Assembly (NCBI GenBank): GCA_947566645.1
Contig: CANOKL010000002.1
Location: forward strand, 62,001 to 126,000
DNA: 64,000 bases
Reading direction: 5' to 3'
DNA from: an uncultured Lachnospiraceae bacterium
GTDB lineage: Bacteria; Bacillota; Clostridia; Lachnospirales; Lachnospiraceae
A model generated the notes under the pieces. That model made no database searches, was not told where the DNA came from, and worked only from the letters and a program-made list of their open reading frames with translations. Every line of letters starts with the position of its first letter. Within the stretch, counting starts at the first letter, position 1. Both the position numbers and the translations under genes were made by a program. This document shows positions 15,577 to 24,747 of this stretch, piece after piece.

Positions 15577-16155
15577 TTAAAGGGAATGTGTATATTCCAG
15601 CGCCCGGAAATTTATGTTGTGATATTTTTCGGGAACGCGTTCTTTGATGACTTCTTTTATCTCTGTATCTGTAAGTCCCAGTGCACCACTGTGGATTGCA
15701 GCTCCTAACAGGAGCATATTAAGCACCCTGGAAGAGCCCAGTTCCCGGCACGCTTTCTCCGTGTCAATTACAAGAAGATGATCCGTCCGGGTCTTTAAAT
15801 AGCTGATCATCTCGCCGCTCTGATAAGGAGTGCCGGAAAGTGCGGCAGTTACAGGCATAATTCCGCGGCTGCTGACGATTACCTGACCGCCGTCCTTTAA
15901 ATAAGGAAGCATCCGCACCGCCTCCCCGGGCTCAAAGCCAAGGATGACATCTGCAGTGCCTTCAGCAATCATAGGAGAATGAAGTCCCTCCCCGATTCGG
16001 ATATGACTGAAAACACTTCCGCCCCTCTGCGCCATGCCGATGGTTTCTGCGCTCATGACAGGGAGATCTTTTTTCATGGCTGCCGCAGCGATTAATTTGG
16101 AAGCAAGGACAGTACCCTGCCCTCCAACTCCGCATAATATAATATTTTTATTCAT
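15577..16155 (-). CDS. iorB: Indolepyruvate oxidoreductase beta subunit
   Basis: A 192-residue gamma/beta-type subunit of 2-oxoacid:ferredoxin oxidoreductase. The N-terminal GVGGQGTVLASKLIA is the diagnostic motif, and AQRGGSVFSHIR follows. With IorA it oxidises aromatic 2-oxoacids (from Trp, Phe, Tyr) to aryl-acetyl-CoA while reducing ferredoxin. The ATG at 16155 has GGGAGGTG upstream and overlaps the iorA stop by eight bases. A longer upstream in-frame stretch exists but translates only the iorA tail repeat in another frame. Confidence 0.94.
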   Translation of the reverse strand: MNKNIILCGVGGQGTVLASKLIAAAAMKKDLPVMSAETIGMAQRGGSVFSHIRIGEGLHSPMIAEGTADVILGFEPGEAVRMLPYLKDGGQVIVSSRGIMPVTAALSGTPYQSGEMISYLKTRTDHLLVIDTEKACRELGSSRVLNMLLLGAAIHSGALGLTDTEIKEVIKERVPEKYHNINFRALEYTHSL

Positions 16156-18112
16156 TATGTACACCTCCCTGATCTGCCAGATGGCAGGCATCATCTGCCG
16201 GACAGCTGCTGTTATTTCCGGAGGCATCAGCTTCACCCGCCGGATCAGGGGTGCGGCCTTTTGGACTGCAGACTGCACACGCCGGACAAGGGGTGCAGCC
16301 TTTCGGACTGCAGATTGCACCCGCCGGACAAATCTGCGCACAGAGAGAGCAGCCGGTACACAGGGATGAATCAATGCAGACCCTCCCTTCTGAGAGAATA
16401 AGCGCAGGGCATCCAAGTTCACGGATACATTTGCGGCATCCGGTACATTTTCTGGAATCAACAGTCATGCTGCCGGACGGCCTGGTAAGGGCAATGCATG
16501 GGGACTTGAAAATAATGGCTTTTACGCCTGGTTCATCAGCCGTCTGCTTTACGCATTCCAGGGAAGCCTGATAGTCCAGAGGGTTCACTGTTTCAACGAC
16601 AGTAAGTCCGATTCCCCTGAGGACAGATTCAATATTTATTTTCTGCACGATCTCACCCATCATGGTCTGTCCGGTGCCGGGGTGAGGCTGGTGCCCTGTC
16701 ATGGCAGTCGTAGAGTTATCCAGTATAATTAAAGTCATATTTGCCTGATTATAAACAGCATTTATCACACCCGTGACCGCAGAGGCAAAAAATGTGGAAT
16801 CACCTACAAATGCGAAGCAGGCAGTATCCGGTTCCATGTGCCCGATCCCCTGGGCGATTCCAAGACCTGCCCCCATACAAAGACAAGTGTCCACCATGTC
16901 AAGAGGTATGGCGTTTCCCAGGGTATAGCACCCGATATCTCCGCAGAAAACTGTTTTTCTTCCCTTCATGGCAGTCTTTACTGCATAGAAGGAAGCACGG
17001 TGCGGGCATCCGGCGCAGAGAACCGGAGGCCTTGCCGGGAGCGCCGGAGGATCAGGATTGCCGGGAGAGCCTCCGGCATCTGCTCCTAAAAACTGCACGA
17101 GATCATTCTGCACGCTGTCGCGGCTGTTTTCCCCTGCGTTTTTTACATGTCCTGTAAGCTTCCCATAGATCTTTACAGGGAGATGGTGCTTCCCGCAGAG
17201 ATAGTTAAGCTCCCGCTCAAGAACCGGGTCCAGTTCTTCGATACAGAGGACTTCCTCAAGACCGTCTAGAAATTCAAGCGCCAGCTGTTCGGGAAACGGA
17301 TGGGGTGTGGAAACCTTAAATAGTCTTGCCATGCCCAGCTGTTCCAGTGTTTCAATTGCATAGGTGAAGCTGATACCACCTGATACGACTCCCTTTTTAA
17401 GCTTCTGATTCCTTTCGCATGCCGGATAGATGCGGTTCCGGCTGTACCTGGAGAAATCTTCGGCCAGCTTTACATTTCTTGCCTCGATTTTTATGTGGTT
17501 CTGGTAGGAAAGACGGGGAAAGATGACCCAGCGGCCTGTATCCTTCACGAATCCTTCGAATCTGTGCGGCTGGTATTCTGTCTCATCCTTTACAGTAATA
17601 GAAGCGTAGCCGTGACAGACTCTTGTAGTAGGCCGGAAAAAGACAGGCGTTCCATATTGTTCTGAATATTCAAAGGCTTCCTGTACCATCTCATAAGCCT
17701 CCTGCGGATCCGAGGGATCAAAGCAGGGAAGCTTTGAAAATGCAGCAAAACATCTTGTATCCTGTTCAGTCTGGGATGAGACCGGCCCTGGATCATCTGC
17801 CACAAGTACAACCATACCGCCCTTTACACCAATATACTCCAGGCTCATCAGCGGGTCAGAAGCTACATTGAGCCCTACCTGTTTCATGGTAACCATACAT
17901 CTTGCCCCGGTATAGGCGGCGCCTGAGGCTACCTCCATGGCCGTTTTCTCATTGACGGACCATTCTACGTAGATGTCAGATGTCCTGCGTTTTGCCACGG
18001 TTTCCAGTACCTCTGAGGAAGGCGTGCCCGGGTAGCCGGATACAAGATTCACACCGGCCGCAATGGCTCCCAGGGCAATTGCTTCATTGCCCATTAAAAA
18101 TTCTTTATGCAT
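16148..18112 (-). CDS. iorA: Indolepyruvate ferredoxin oxidoreductase alpha subunit
   Basis: A 654-residue thiamine-diphosphate enzyme. The N-terminal pyrimidine-binding domain contains SGYPGTPSSEV, the C-terminal TPP domain contains GDSTFFASAVTGV followed by ILDNSTTAMTG, and two ferredoxin motifs follow (CTGCRKC and CTGCSLCAQICP). Beyond these the protein has an extra tail of about 50 residues, rich in Cys and Pro and built partly from a 14-residue repeat (CSPKG..TP.PA), which ordinary IorA proteins lack. The ATG has AGGTGATTTT upstream and a strong promoter at 18226-18198. It is the first gene of iorA-iorB-ligase. Confidence 0.95.
   Translation of the reverse strand: MHKEFLMGNEAIALGAIAAGVNLVSGYPGTPSSEVLETVAKRRTSDIYVEWSVNEKTAMEVASGAAYTGARCMVTMKQVGLNVASDPLMSLEYIGVKGGMVVLVADDPGPVSSQTEQDTRCFAAFSKLPCFDPSDPQEAYEMVQEAFEYSEQYGTPVFFRPTTRVCHGYASITVKDETEYQPHRFEGFVKDTGRWVIFPRLSYQNHIKIEARNVKLAEDFSRYSRNRIYPACERNQKLKKGVVSGGISFTYAIETLEQLGMARLFKVSTPHPFPEQLALEFLDGLEEVLCIEELDPVLERELNYLCGKHHLPVKIYGKLTGHVKNAGENSRDSVQNDLVQFLGADAGGSPGNPDPPALPARPPVLCAGCPHRASFYAVKTAMKGRKTVFCGDIGCYTLGNAIPLDMVDTCLCMGAGLGIAQGIGHMEPDTACFAFVGDSTFFASAVTGVINAVYNQANMTLIILDNSTTAMTGHQPHPGTGQTMMGEIVQKINIESVLRGIGLTVVETVNPLDYQASLECVKQTADEPGVKAIIFKSPCIALTRPSGSMTVDSRKCTGCRKCIRELGCPALILSEGRVCIDSSLCTGCSLCAQICPAGAICSPKGCTPCPACAVCSPKGRTPDPAGEADASGNNSSCPADDACHLADQGGVHNE
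16248..16331 (-). repeat. 42 bp tandem duplication in the iorA 3' end
   Basis: Two adjacent 42 bp units (16248-16289 and 16290-16331) differ at only a few positions. In the iorA frame each encodes 14 residues with two cysteines or one (CSPKGCTPCPACAV then CSPKGRTPDPAG). It lies after the second ferredoxin motif. Confidence 0.85.
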
Positions 18113-18197
18113 AAAATCACCTCTGTTGGCGTCAATACGAATACGCTCATTTTACGAAAAATGGCTGTTCATTTCTCATGACTTTTTTAACATTTGT

Positions 18198-18226
18198 ATC
18201 ATAGCATACTATGGTGTAAGCGTCAA
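18198..18226 (-). promoter_or_regulatory. Promoter of the iorA operon
   Basis: On the minus strand TTGACG (18226-18221) and TATGAT (18203-18198) are spaced by 17 bases, about 85 bases before the iorA start. Confidence 0.7.
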
Positions 18227-18236
18227 AAGATATTTT

Positions 18237-18294
18237 GTTACTATGAGCGGAGGGTTCGTTCGTGAATCGTAACGGTTAGTCCATGAATCGTAAC
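18237..18294. repeat. CCGTGAATAGTAAC-family 37 bp repeat with partial duplication
   Basis: GTTACTATGAGCGG at 18237 and CGTGAATCGTAAC ending at 18273 bound a 37 bp imperfect palindrome of the same length as those at 32109-32145 and 48572-48608. A second right end (CCATGAATCGTAAC) follows at 18281-18294. It lies between the divergent iorA and cyclodeaminase promoters; the rest of this 300-base spacer holds only those promoters. Confidence 0.65.
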
Positions 18295-18311
18295 GAAATT
18301 TTGGAAGGCAG

Positions 18312-18340
18312 TTGCTGAACAGGGATTCTTTTGGTATAAT
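18312..18340 (+). promoter_or_regulatory. Promoter of the ornithine cyclodeaminase-like gene
   Basis: TTGCTG (18312-18317) and TATAAT (18335-18340), 17-base spacer, followed by a leader of about 65 bases with GAGGAGG before the ATG. Confidence 0.75.
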
Positions 18341-18413
18341 AGTGTTATGATTCGGGGGCCGTAAGTTCCGGCCTTTTATATCGAGAGGTTTAAAAAAACG
18401 AGGAGGTTTTGAG

Positions 18414-19463
18414 ATGTACGCAGCAACAGAGGAGCAGTTAAGACGATTTGAGGAGGAGCATGAGTTCCTGAAGTCAAAGCTGGATTTGGGGAAGGAGATT
18501 CTCTGGCTTACCAGGGAGGAGTGTATGGAAGCAGGGCCGGATGTGCCGGAGACCCTGGAGCTGGTGAATCAGGCTATGACTGCCCATGGAAGAAAAGAAT
18601 ATGAGATGCCTGCCAAGATCGGAATTCATCCATATGAGGACGTATTTTACCATGCTATGCCGGCTTATGTGCCGGGGAATCTTGCCTGCGGATGCAAGTG
18701 GATTGAATGCTATCCGAGAAATCCAAAGGAATATCATCTGCCGCAGACAACGGGACTGCAGATTATGAATGATATTGTGACAGGCGTTCCGGTTGCAGTC
18801 ATGGACTGTACGTGGCTTACAGCCATGAGAACGCCGGCGGTGACAGCTTTGGCGGCAGCAAAGCTTCATCCCCATGCGAAGACTTTCGGAATGTTCGGAT
18901 GCGGCGTCCAGGGGATCGGACATGTGAGATTTGTATCCAGAACGCTGCCGGAACTGGAATGCATCTACATCTATGACACATATCCGGAGAGCATGGACCG
19001 GCTGATTGAGACTGTGCAGGATGAGGTGAAGATTCCAATTGTAAAGGCAGAGAATCCGAAGGAAGTTGTGGACCACTGCGAGGTCTTAAGTTCAGCAACG
19101 GTCATTGTACGCGAGCCGATGAAAGTGGTTAAGAAGGAGTGGGTGAGGAAGGGGCAGACAATCCTTCCATGTGATCTGAATACTTTCTGGGATCCGGAGA
19201 TTGCACTGCATGCGGATAAGTATATTGTGGATAGTATTGATGAACACGAGCTCTTTAACGGAATGGGATACTTCCCGGACGGGCTTGCGAAGGTTTACGC
19301 CGAGACAGGAGAGATTCTTGCAGGCCTGAAAGACGGCCGGACAGGGGAGGACGAACTGATTGTCTGCAGCAATATAGGAATTTCAACAAATGATGTGGCG
19401 ATGGGGCAGCGCATTCTGTCTAATGCATTGAAATCAGGGATCGGACAAAAATTAAAACTATAA
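18414..19463 (+). CDS. Ornithine cyclodeaminase / mu-crystallin family protein
   Basis: A 349-residue NAD(P)-binding protein of the OCD/mu-crystallin family. The Rossmann loop is FGCGVQGIGH, preceded by the substrate-binding DCTWLTAMRTPAVTALAA. Family members are ornithine cyclodeaminases, alanine dehydrogenases or ketimine reductases; sequence alone does not decide among them. The gene is divergent from the iorA operon across a shared spacer, and so may act on an amino acid or imine in the same fermentation. The ATG has GAGGAGG upstream. A hairpin follows the gene. Confidence 0.87.
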   Translation: MYAATEEQLRRFEEEHEFLKSKLDLGKEILWLTREECMEAGPDVPETLELVNQAMTAHGRKEYEMPAKIGIHPYEDVFYHAMPAYVPGNLACGCKWIECYPRNPKEYHLPQTTGLQIMNDIVTGVPVAVMDCTWLTAMRTPAVTALAAAKLHPHAKTFGMFGCGVQGIGHVRFVSRTLPELECIYIYDTYPESMDRLIETVQDEVKIPIVKAENPKEVVDHCEVLSSATVIVREPMKVVKKEWVRKGQTILPCDLNTFWDPEIALHADKYIVDSIDEHELFNGMGYFPDGLAKVYAETGEILAGLKDGRTGEDELIVCSNIGISTNDVAMGQRILSNALKSGIGQKLKL

Positions 19464-19525
19464 ATATAACTTATTTGCTTTTTTGCAAGGAGTATGTAAT
19501 AATTTAATACATTGAAACGATGAAA

Positions 19526-19552
19526 AGACCACAGGATAGATTCCCGTGGTCT
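19526..19552 (+). terminator. Candidate terminator hairpin after the cyclodeaminase-like gene
   Basis: AGACCACAGG pairs with CCCGTGGTCT; the following bases (CATTTCG) give only a weak T-run, so termination is uncertain. Confidence 0.5.
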
Positions 19553-19590
19553 CATTTCGTGTGATGAAGAGGAGAGGTGTTTTAAAGTTT

Positions 19591-21342
19591 ATGAAGGAGA
19601 AGCTGAAAAAATTATTTGCTTATTATGTTCCATACAGGCTGCTGTTTTACAGTGATATGGTGTTTGCGGTTCTCGGGGCAGCGGTTACACTCATTATCCC
19701 GCTTGTTGTACGTTATATTACGAATGAGGTGGTCTACTTTACACCATCTGAAGCAAGACATACGATTATGATGCTTGGCGCGGCTCTTGTGGGACTGGTA
19801 CTTGTAGAGATATTCTGTAATTTTTACATAGCATACTATGGACATGTGATGGGGGCGCATATGGAAGCCGACATGCGGAGGGATATTTTTGGACATTATC
19901 AGAAGCTTACATTTGCATTTTATGACAACCAGAAGGTGGGGCACCTTCTGTCAAGAATTACAAGTGACTTATTTGACATCAGTGAGCTGCTGCACCATGG
20001 ACCGGAAGATCTTGTGATTTCCATTATTAAAATCACTGGATCCTTTGTCATCCTTCTTACGATTAATGTCCGGCTTGCACTGATTGCATTTTTATTTATC
20101 CCGGTGATGGCTGTATTCGCATTTTATTATAACGGACGGATGAAGCGGGCGTTTAAGAGGAACCGGGAGAGGATTGCAGATATCAACAGCCAGATCGAAG
20201 ACAGTCTGGCGGGAATCCGCGTGGTGAAGTCCTTTGCCAATGAAAAGGAAGAGATGAGAAAGTTTAAGATGGGGAACGATAATTTTGTGGCAGCCAAGCG
20301 GGTCAGCTATAAATACATGGGAATCTATCATTCCGGGCTGGGCGCCATGACAACACTTGTAACGGTAGGGGTTCTTGTCTCCGGTGTGCTGATGATGCTG
20401 GATGGAGCGGTAGAGCTGTCTGACTTGATTACATTCATCTTATACATTACCAACTTCACGGATCCGGTGAAAAAACTGGTGAGCTTCACGGAACAGTTCC
20501 AGAATGGCTATTCAGGTTTTGAGAGATTTCTGGAAATCCTGTCTATTGCCCCGGATATAGCGGACAAACCGGACTCGGTATCGGTAGAAGAAGTAAGAGG
20601 AGAGGTGGAGTTTAAAAATGTTTCTTTCCACTATGAGGATCAGAGCCAGCAGGTTCTCCACGGAATCAACCTGAAGGTGAGGGCAGGGGAATATATTGCT
20701 CTTGTGGGTCCGTCAGGAGTAGGAAAGACCACTCTGCTAAGCCTGATTCCAAGATTTTACGAGGTATCGGAGGGGGCAGTCTGCATTGATGGTATGGATA
20801 TCCGGGATATGAAGCTGAATGACTTGAGGGGACAGATCGGAATCGTTCAGCAGGATGTTTATCTCTTTGCCGGTTCGATTATGGACAATATCCGGTATGG
20901 AAAGCCGGAAGCATCAGATGAAGAGGTGCTGCGGGCAGCAAAGGCAGCCAATGCCCACGAGTTTATTATGAATTTCCCGGAAGGATATGATACAGACATT
21001 GGACAGCGGGGCGTTAAGCTATCCGGAGGGCAGAAGCAGAGGCTTTCAATAGCCAGAGTCTTTCTGAAGAATCCGCCCATTCTCATTTTTGACGAGGCGA
21101 CCTCTGCCCTGGATAATGAGAGTGAAAGGGTAGTGCAGCATTCCCTGGAAAGCCTCGCAAAGAACCGTACGACCTTTGTCATCGCCCACAGGCTTACTAC
21201 GATCCGCAATGCTGAGAAGATCCTTGTGCTCACAAGTGACGGAATTGCAGAACAAGGAAGCCATGAAGAGCTGATGGAGAAAAGAGGAATTTATGAGTCG
21301 CTGTATAATATGAATTTTGAAACAAATTTTGATATCTTGTAA
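19591..21342 (+). CDS. ABC transporter, fused permease and ATP-binding protein
   Basis: A 583-residue type IV exporter half-transporter. Six membrane segments lie in the first 310 residues; the ATPase domain follows with GPSGVGKTT (Walker A), LSGGQKQR (signature) and ILIFDEATSALD (Walker B). It probably works as a homodimer; there is no second half-transporter beside it. Substrates of this class include lipids, peptides and drugs, and none can be assigned here. The ATG at 19591 is chosen because GGAGAGG lies 13-19 bases upstream; an ATG at 19564 would add nine residues without a ribosome site. Confidence 0.9.
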   Translation: MKEKLKKLFAYYVPYRLLFYSDMVFAVLGAAVTLIIPLVVRYITNEVVYFTPSEARHTIMMLGAALVGLVLVEIFCNFYIAYYGHVMGAHMEADMRRDIFGHYQKLTFAFYDNQKVGHLLSRITSDLFDISELLHHGPEDLVISIIKITGSFVILLTINVRLALIAFLFIPVMAVFAFYYNGRMKRAFKRNRERIADINSQIEDSLAGIRVVKSFANEKEEMRKFKMGNDNFVAAKRVSYKYMGIYHSGLGAMTTLVTVGVLVSGVLMMLDGAVELSDLITFILYITNFTDPVKKLVSFTEQFQNGYSGFERFLEILSIAPDIADKPDSVSVEEVRGEVEFKNVSFHYEDQSQQVLHGINLKVRAGEYIALVGPSGVGKTTLLSLIPRFYEVSEGAVCIDGMDIRDMKLNDLRGQIGIVQQDVYLFAGSIMDNIRYGKPEASDEEVLRAAKAANAHEFIMNFPEGYDTDIGQRGVKLSGGQKQRLSIARVFLKNPPILIFDEATSALDNESERVVQHSLESLAKNRTTFVIAHRLTTIRNAEKILVLTSDGIAEQGSHEELMEKRGIYESLYNMNFETNFDIL

Positions 21343-21357
21343 AAAATATGGTATACT
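21329..21357 (+). promoter_or_regulatory. Promoter upstream of the DUF2156 gene
   Basis: TTGATA (21329-21334) and TATACT (21352-21357) with a 17-base spacer; it overlaps the stop of the ABC transporter gene. The 100-base leader holds a stem-loop (CTTCGCAGGG/CCCTGTGAAG). Confidence 0.65.
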
Positions 21358-21470
21358 AATTCATAACTGTTCGGCATGTCTTCGCAGGGCCTGCCCTGTG
21401 AAGGTAATGAGCAGTTGTACGAATATATATGTGTGGTTACGGAGTGAACGGAAACGGATAAAGGTGAATT

Positions 21471-22388
21471 ATGGAAGAAACACAGTTTAAGAGAGCAGAA
21501 TTGGAAGATAAAGAGATCATCTCTGAGTATTTCAGGCATCATACGAGCAGAAGCTGTGAGAGGACGTTTGTAAATGTCTTTTTATGGTCCAGACAGTATC
21601 CCGTAAAATGGGCGGTTGTAGAGAATGCCCTTGTTTTTAAAAGTGAAGACAATACCCATGTATCCTTCGCATTTCCGGCGGGGGAGGAGGAGAATGTAAG
21701 GAAAGTTCTGGAGGAGATGAAGGCTTACAGTGAGAAGAAGGGCTATCCCTTTACCATGTACAATGTGACGCCGGATAATTTTGAACTTCTTGAGAAATGG
21801 TATCCGGGAAGATTTCAGATCGAATATGAACGGGATGATGCGGATTATGTATATGAATCAGAGAAGCTTGCAGCCCTTCCCGGAAAGAAGCTGCATGGAA
21901 AGAGAAACCATGTGAATAAGTTTAAGTCAGTATACGCGAACCGCTGGAGCTACGAGTCCATTTCCAGAGAGAATGTGGAGGAGTGCTTTCAGATGGCTCT
22001 CAGGTGGCGGAATGATAATGGATGCAATGATGATCTGGAAAAAAACGCGGAGATGTGCGTCACACTGAACGCCCTGCGGCTGTTTGAAGAGCTTGGACTG
22101 ACAGGGGGAGTCCTCCGTGTGGACGGGGAGATTGTGGCGTTTACCATAGGAGAGCCTGTCTGTTCAGATACCTTTGTTGTTCATATTGAAAAGGCATATG
22201 CCCAGATACCGGGAGCCTATAATATGATCAACCAGCAGTTTGTGGAGCATGAGTGTATGGACTATACCTATGTGAACAGGGAAGAGGATACGGGCGCCGA
22301 GGGTCTCCGCAGGGCAAAGCTTTCCTACCGCCCTGTATTCCTTGTAGAAAAAGGAACTGTGACAGAACAGAGAAAAGAACAGCTGTGA
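21471..22388 (+). CDS. DUF2156 (phosphatidylglycerol lysyltransferase-like) domain protein
   Basis: A 305-residue protein matching the DUF2156 family, a double GNAT-like fold related to the lysyl-phosphatidylglycerol synthase soluble domain. Recognisable are the KKLHGKRNHVNKFK segment near residue 135-150, the GGVLRVDGEIVAFTIGEP strand and YNMINQQFVEHECM. It has no membrane domain, so it is not a full MprF. The substrate (an aminoacyl-tRNA or an acyl-CoA) is unknown. It starts a co-directional series with the aminotransferase, hisC and the small exporter. Confidence 0.8.
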   Translation: MEETQFKRAELEDKEIISEYFRHHTSRSCERTFVNVFLWSRQYPVKWAVVENALVFKSEDNTHVSFAFPAGEEENVRKVLEEMKAYSEKKGYPFTMYNVTPDNFELLEKWYPGRFQIEYERDDADYVYESEKLAALPGKKLHGKRNHVNKFKSVYANRWSYESISRENVEECFQMALRWRNDNGCNDDLEKNAEMCVTLNALRLFEELGLTGGVLRVDGEIVAFTIGEPVCSDTFVVHIEKAYAQIPGAYNMINQQFVEHECMDYTYVNREEDTGAEGLRRAKLSYRPVFLVEKGTVTEQRKEQL

Positions 22389-22447
22389 AGTACCGCGCAG
22401 TGGAAGAGAATAACAGTGGAAGAGAATAGCAAAAGGAGAGAAGACAG

Positions 22448-23635
22448 ATGATAGCGGAAAAGATGAAGAACATGGTAGCTAACAGCTCCGCAATCCGTGC
22501 GATGTTCGAAGAGGGCAACAGGCTTGCACAGATCTATGGTGCAGAGAATGTTTATGATTTTAGCCTTGGGAACCCAAATGTAGCGGCGCCAGAGGCGGTA
22601 AAGCAGGCGATTCGTGAACTGATTGACGAGGAGGATCCGGTTGTTCTCCATGGTTATACGAACAGCAACAGCGGCTATGCGGATGTACGGGAGACGGTGG
22701 CAGACTCACTGAACGAGAGATTCGGCACCCGGTTCGAAGGAAAAAATATTGTGATGACAGTGGGGGCAGCAGGCGGGCTGAACGTAATCTTGAAATCTCT
22801 TATTAATCCGGGAGATGAGGTGATAGCCTTTGCACCCTATTTTGGAGAATACCGTTCTTATACGAACAATTATGACGGCATTCTGGTGGAGATATCCCCT
22901 GATACAGAGAATTTCCAGCCAAAGCTTGACGAATTTCGGCAGAAGATTACCCCGAAGACAAAGGCAGTGATTATAAATACACCGAATAACCCGACAGGTG
23001 TTGTGTATTCTGAGGAAACGATCCGGGAACTTGCTGCGATTATGGAAAATAAGCAGAAGGAGTATGGCACAGATATTTTCCTGATTTCAGATGAGCCTTA
23101 CCGTGAGCTTGTATATGACGGCGCGGAGGTGCCATATCTGACAAAATATTATGATAACACGATTGTAGGATATTCTTTTAGTAAGTCCTTATCCCTTCCG
23201 GGAGAGCGGATCGGTTATCTGGTTATTCCTGACGAGGTAACAGACAGTGAGGAGGTTCTTGCTGCGGCAAATGTGGCAACCAGGATTCTTGGGTTTGTCA
23301 ATGCTCCCACTCTGCAGCAGAAGGTTGTAGCAAAATGCATTCATGAGAAGACCGATATTTCCTATTATAACCGTAACAGGGAGGCTTTATATCAGGGGCT
23401 CAGGGAATGCGGATTTGAATGTATCAGGCCAGAGGGAGCCTTCTATCTGTTCGTAAAATCTCCGGTGGCAGATGAGAAGGAATTCTGTGCGGCGGCTAAG
23501 AAACATCACATTCTGTTTGTGCCGGGAAGCTCATTTGCATGTCCGGGATATGTCAGGCTTGCATATTGTGTTTCCTATGAGACAATTGTGAATTCCCTGC
23601 CAAAGTTCAGAGAGCTGGCGAAGGAGTATTTTTAG
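22448..23635 (+). CDS. Pyridoxal-phosphate-dependent aminotransferase, class I/II
   Basis: A 395-residue fold-type I aminotransferase. The PLP lysine lies in YSFSKSLSLPGERIGYL, the NTPNNPTG motif positions the cofactor, and ISDEPYRELVY supplies the Asp and Tyr that contact it. It belongs to the aspartate/aromatic aminotransferase-like group common in clostridia; substrate preference cannot be fixed. An aromatic specificity would feed the iorAB pathway, but this is inference. AAAGGAGAGAAG precedes the ATG. Confidence 0.92.
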   Translation: MIAEKMKNMVANSSAIRAMFEEGNRLAQIYGAENVYDFSLGNPNVAAPEAVKQAIRELIDEEDPVVLHGYTNSNSGYADVRETVADSLNERFGTRFEGKNIVMTVGAAGGLNVILKSLINPGDEVIAFAPYFGEYRSYTNNYDGILVEISPDTENFQPKLDEFRQKITPKTKAVIINTPNNPTGVVYSEETIRELAAIMENKQKEYGTDIFLISDEPYRELVYDGAEVPYLTKYYDNTIVGYSFSKSLSLPGERIGYLVIPDEVTDSEEVLAAANVATRILGFVNAPTLQQKVVAKCIHEKTDISYYNRNREALYQGLRECGFECIRPEGAFYLFVKSPVADEKEFCAAAKKHHILFVPGSSFACPGYVRLAYCVSYETIVNSLPKFRELAKEYF

Positions 23636-23676
23636 AGTGGAACCCGGATTAGAACTACATAGTAAAGGATGGCATC

Positions 23677-24747
23677 ATGAAAGAATTTGAAAAAAATATA
23701 CGAAGGGTTAAGCCTTATGTCCCAGGTGAACAGCCGCAGAACAAGGCAGTAAAGCTGAATACCAATGAGAATCCCTATCCGCCTGCGCCAGGCGTCCGGA
23801 CTGCGCTTAAAAGCATGGACACAGACCGGCTGCGCCTGTATCCGGATCCGGCGGCAGGTCCCCTGGTGGAGGAGCTGGCAAGGTTTTATCATGTGGGAAC
23901 AGATCAGGTTTTTGTAGGAGTAGGCTCTGACGATGTACTGTCTATGTGCTTCCTGACCTTTTTTAATTCAAAAAAGCCGGTTTTCTTCCCGGATATTACC
24001 TATTCCTTTTATAAGGTATGGGCAGAGCTCTACCGGATTCCGTATGAATGTCAGAGAGTGGATGAGAACTTCCGTCTGGTGAAGGAGGATTATTACAGGG
24101 AAAACGGAGGGGTGATCTTCCCTAATCCCAATGCACCCACAGCTCTTTACGAGGAGCTTAATGTGGTGGAGGATATCATTGCACACAATCAGGATGTGAT
24201 CGTGATTGTAGACGAAGCCTATATAGACTTTGCAGGGCGGTCTGCGCTGGAGCTGATTGACAAATATGATAATCTGATCGTGGTGCAGACTTTTTCCAAG
24301 GCGCGCTCCATGGCAGGAATGCGGATTGGTTATGCCATCAGCAATCCAGGGCTCATCCGGTATCTCAATGACGCAAAATATTCTTTTAATTCCTACACCC
24401 TGAATCAGACATCACTGATCTGCGGTGTAGAAGCAGTGAAGGATAAGGAATATTTTGAAGAAGGGCTTCGTAAGATTATCAATACAAGGGAGTGGGCCAA
24501 GGGAGAGCTTGGAAAACTGGGCTTCAGGTTTACGGATTCCAGAGCGAATTTTATCTTTGCCACACATCCGGATTATGATGCAAAAGATCTTTTCGAGGCC
24601 ATGAAGGCCAAGGGAATCTATGTGCGCTACTGGGGGAGTGAACGGATTGAACAGTATATGCGCATTACTGTCGGCACAAGAGAAGAGATGGAGATACTCT
24701 TTACATTTTTGAGAGAATATATGAATAAAGGAGAACCTTATGACTGA
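23677..24747 (+). CDS. hisC: Histidinol-phosphate aminotransferase
   Basis: A 356-residue PLP enzyme of the HisC subgroup. It has NTNENPYPP at the N-terminus, FPNPNAPT, VDEAYIDFAG and the cofactor lysine in QTFSKARSMAGMRIGYA. It converts imidazole-acetol phosphate to histidinol phosphate in histidine synthesis. No other his gene is in the window, so a broader aromatic aminotransferase role is possible. It overlaps the next gene by eight bases. Confidence 0.9.
   Translation: MKEFEKNIRRVKPYVPGEQPQNKAVKLNTNENPYPPAPGVRTALKSMDTDRLRLYPDPAAGPLVEELARFYHVGTDQVFVGVGSDDVLSMCFLTFFNSKKPVFFPDITYSFYKVWAELYRIPYECQRVDENFRLVKEDYYRENGGVIFPNPNAPTALYEELNVVEDIIAHNQDVIVIVDEAYIDFAGRSALELIDKYDNLIVVQTFSKARSMAGMRIGYAISNPGLIRYLNDAKYSFNSYTLNQTSLICGVEAVKDKEYFEEGLRKIINTREWAKGELGKLGFRFTDSRANFIFATHPDYDAKDLFEAMKAKGIYVRYWGSERIEQYMRITVGTREEMEILFTFLREYMNKGEPYD

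Noticed and set aside
16156..16461. N-terminal extension of iorB by about 100 codons
   Set aside because: It only translates the iorA tail duplication in another frame; the ATG at 16155 has the ribosome site and the correct GVGGQG-proximal start.
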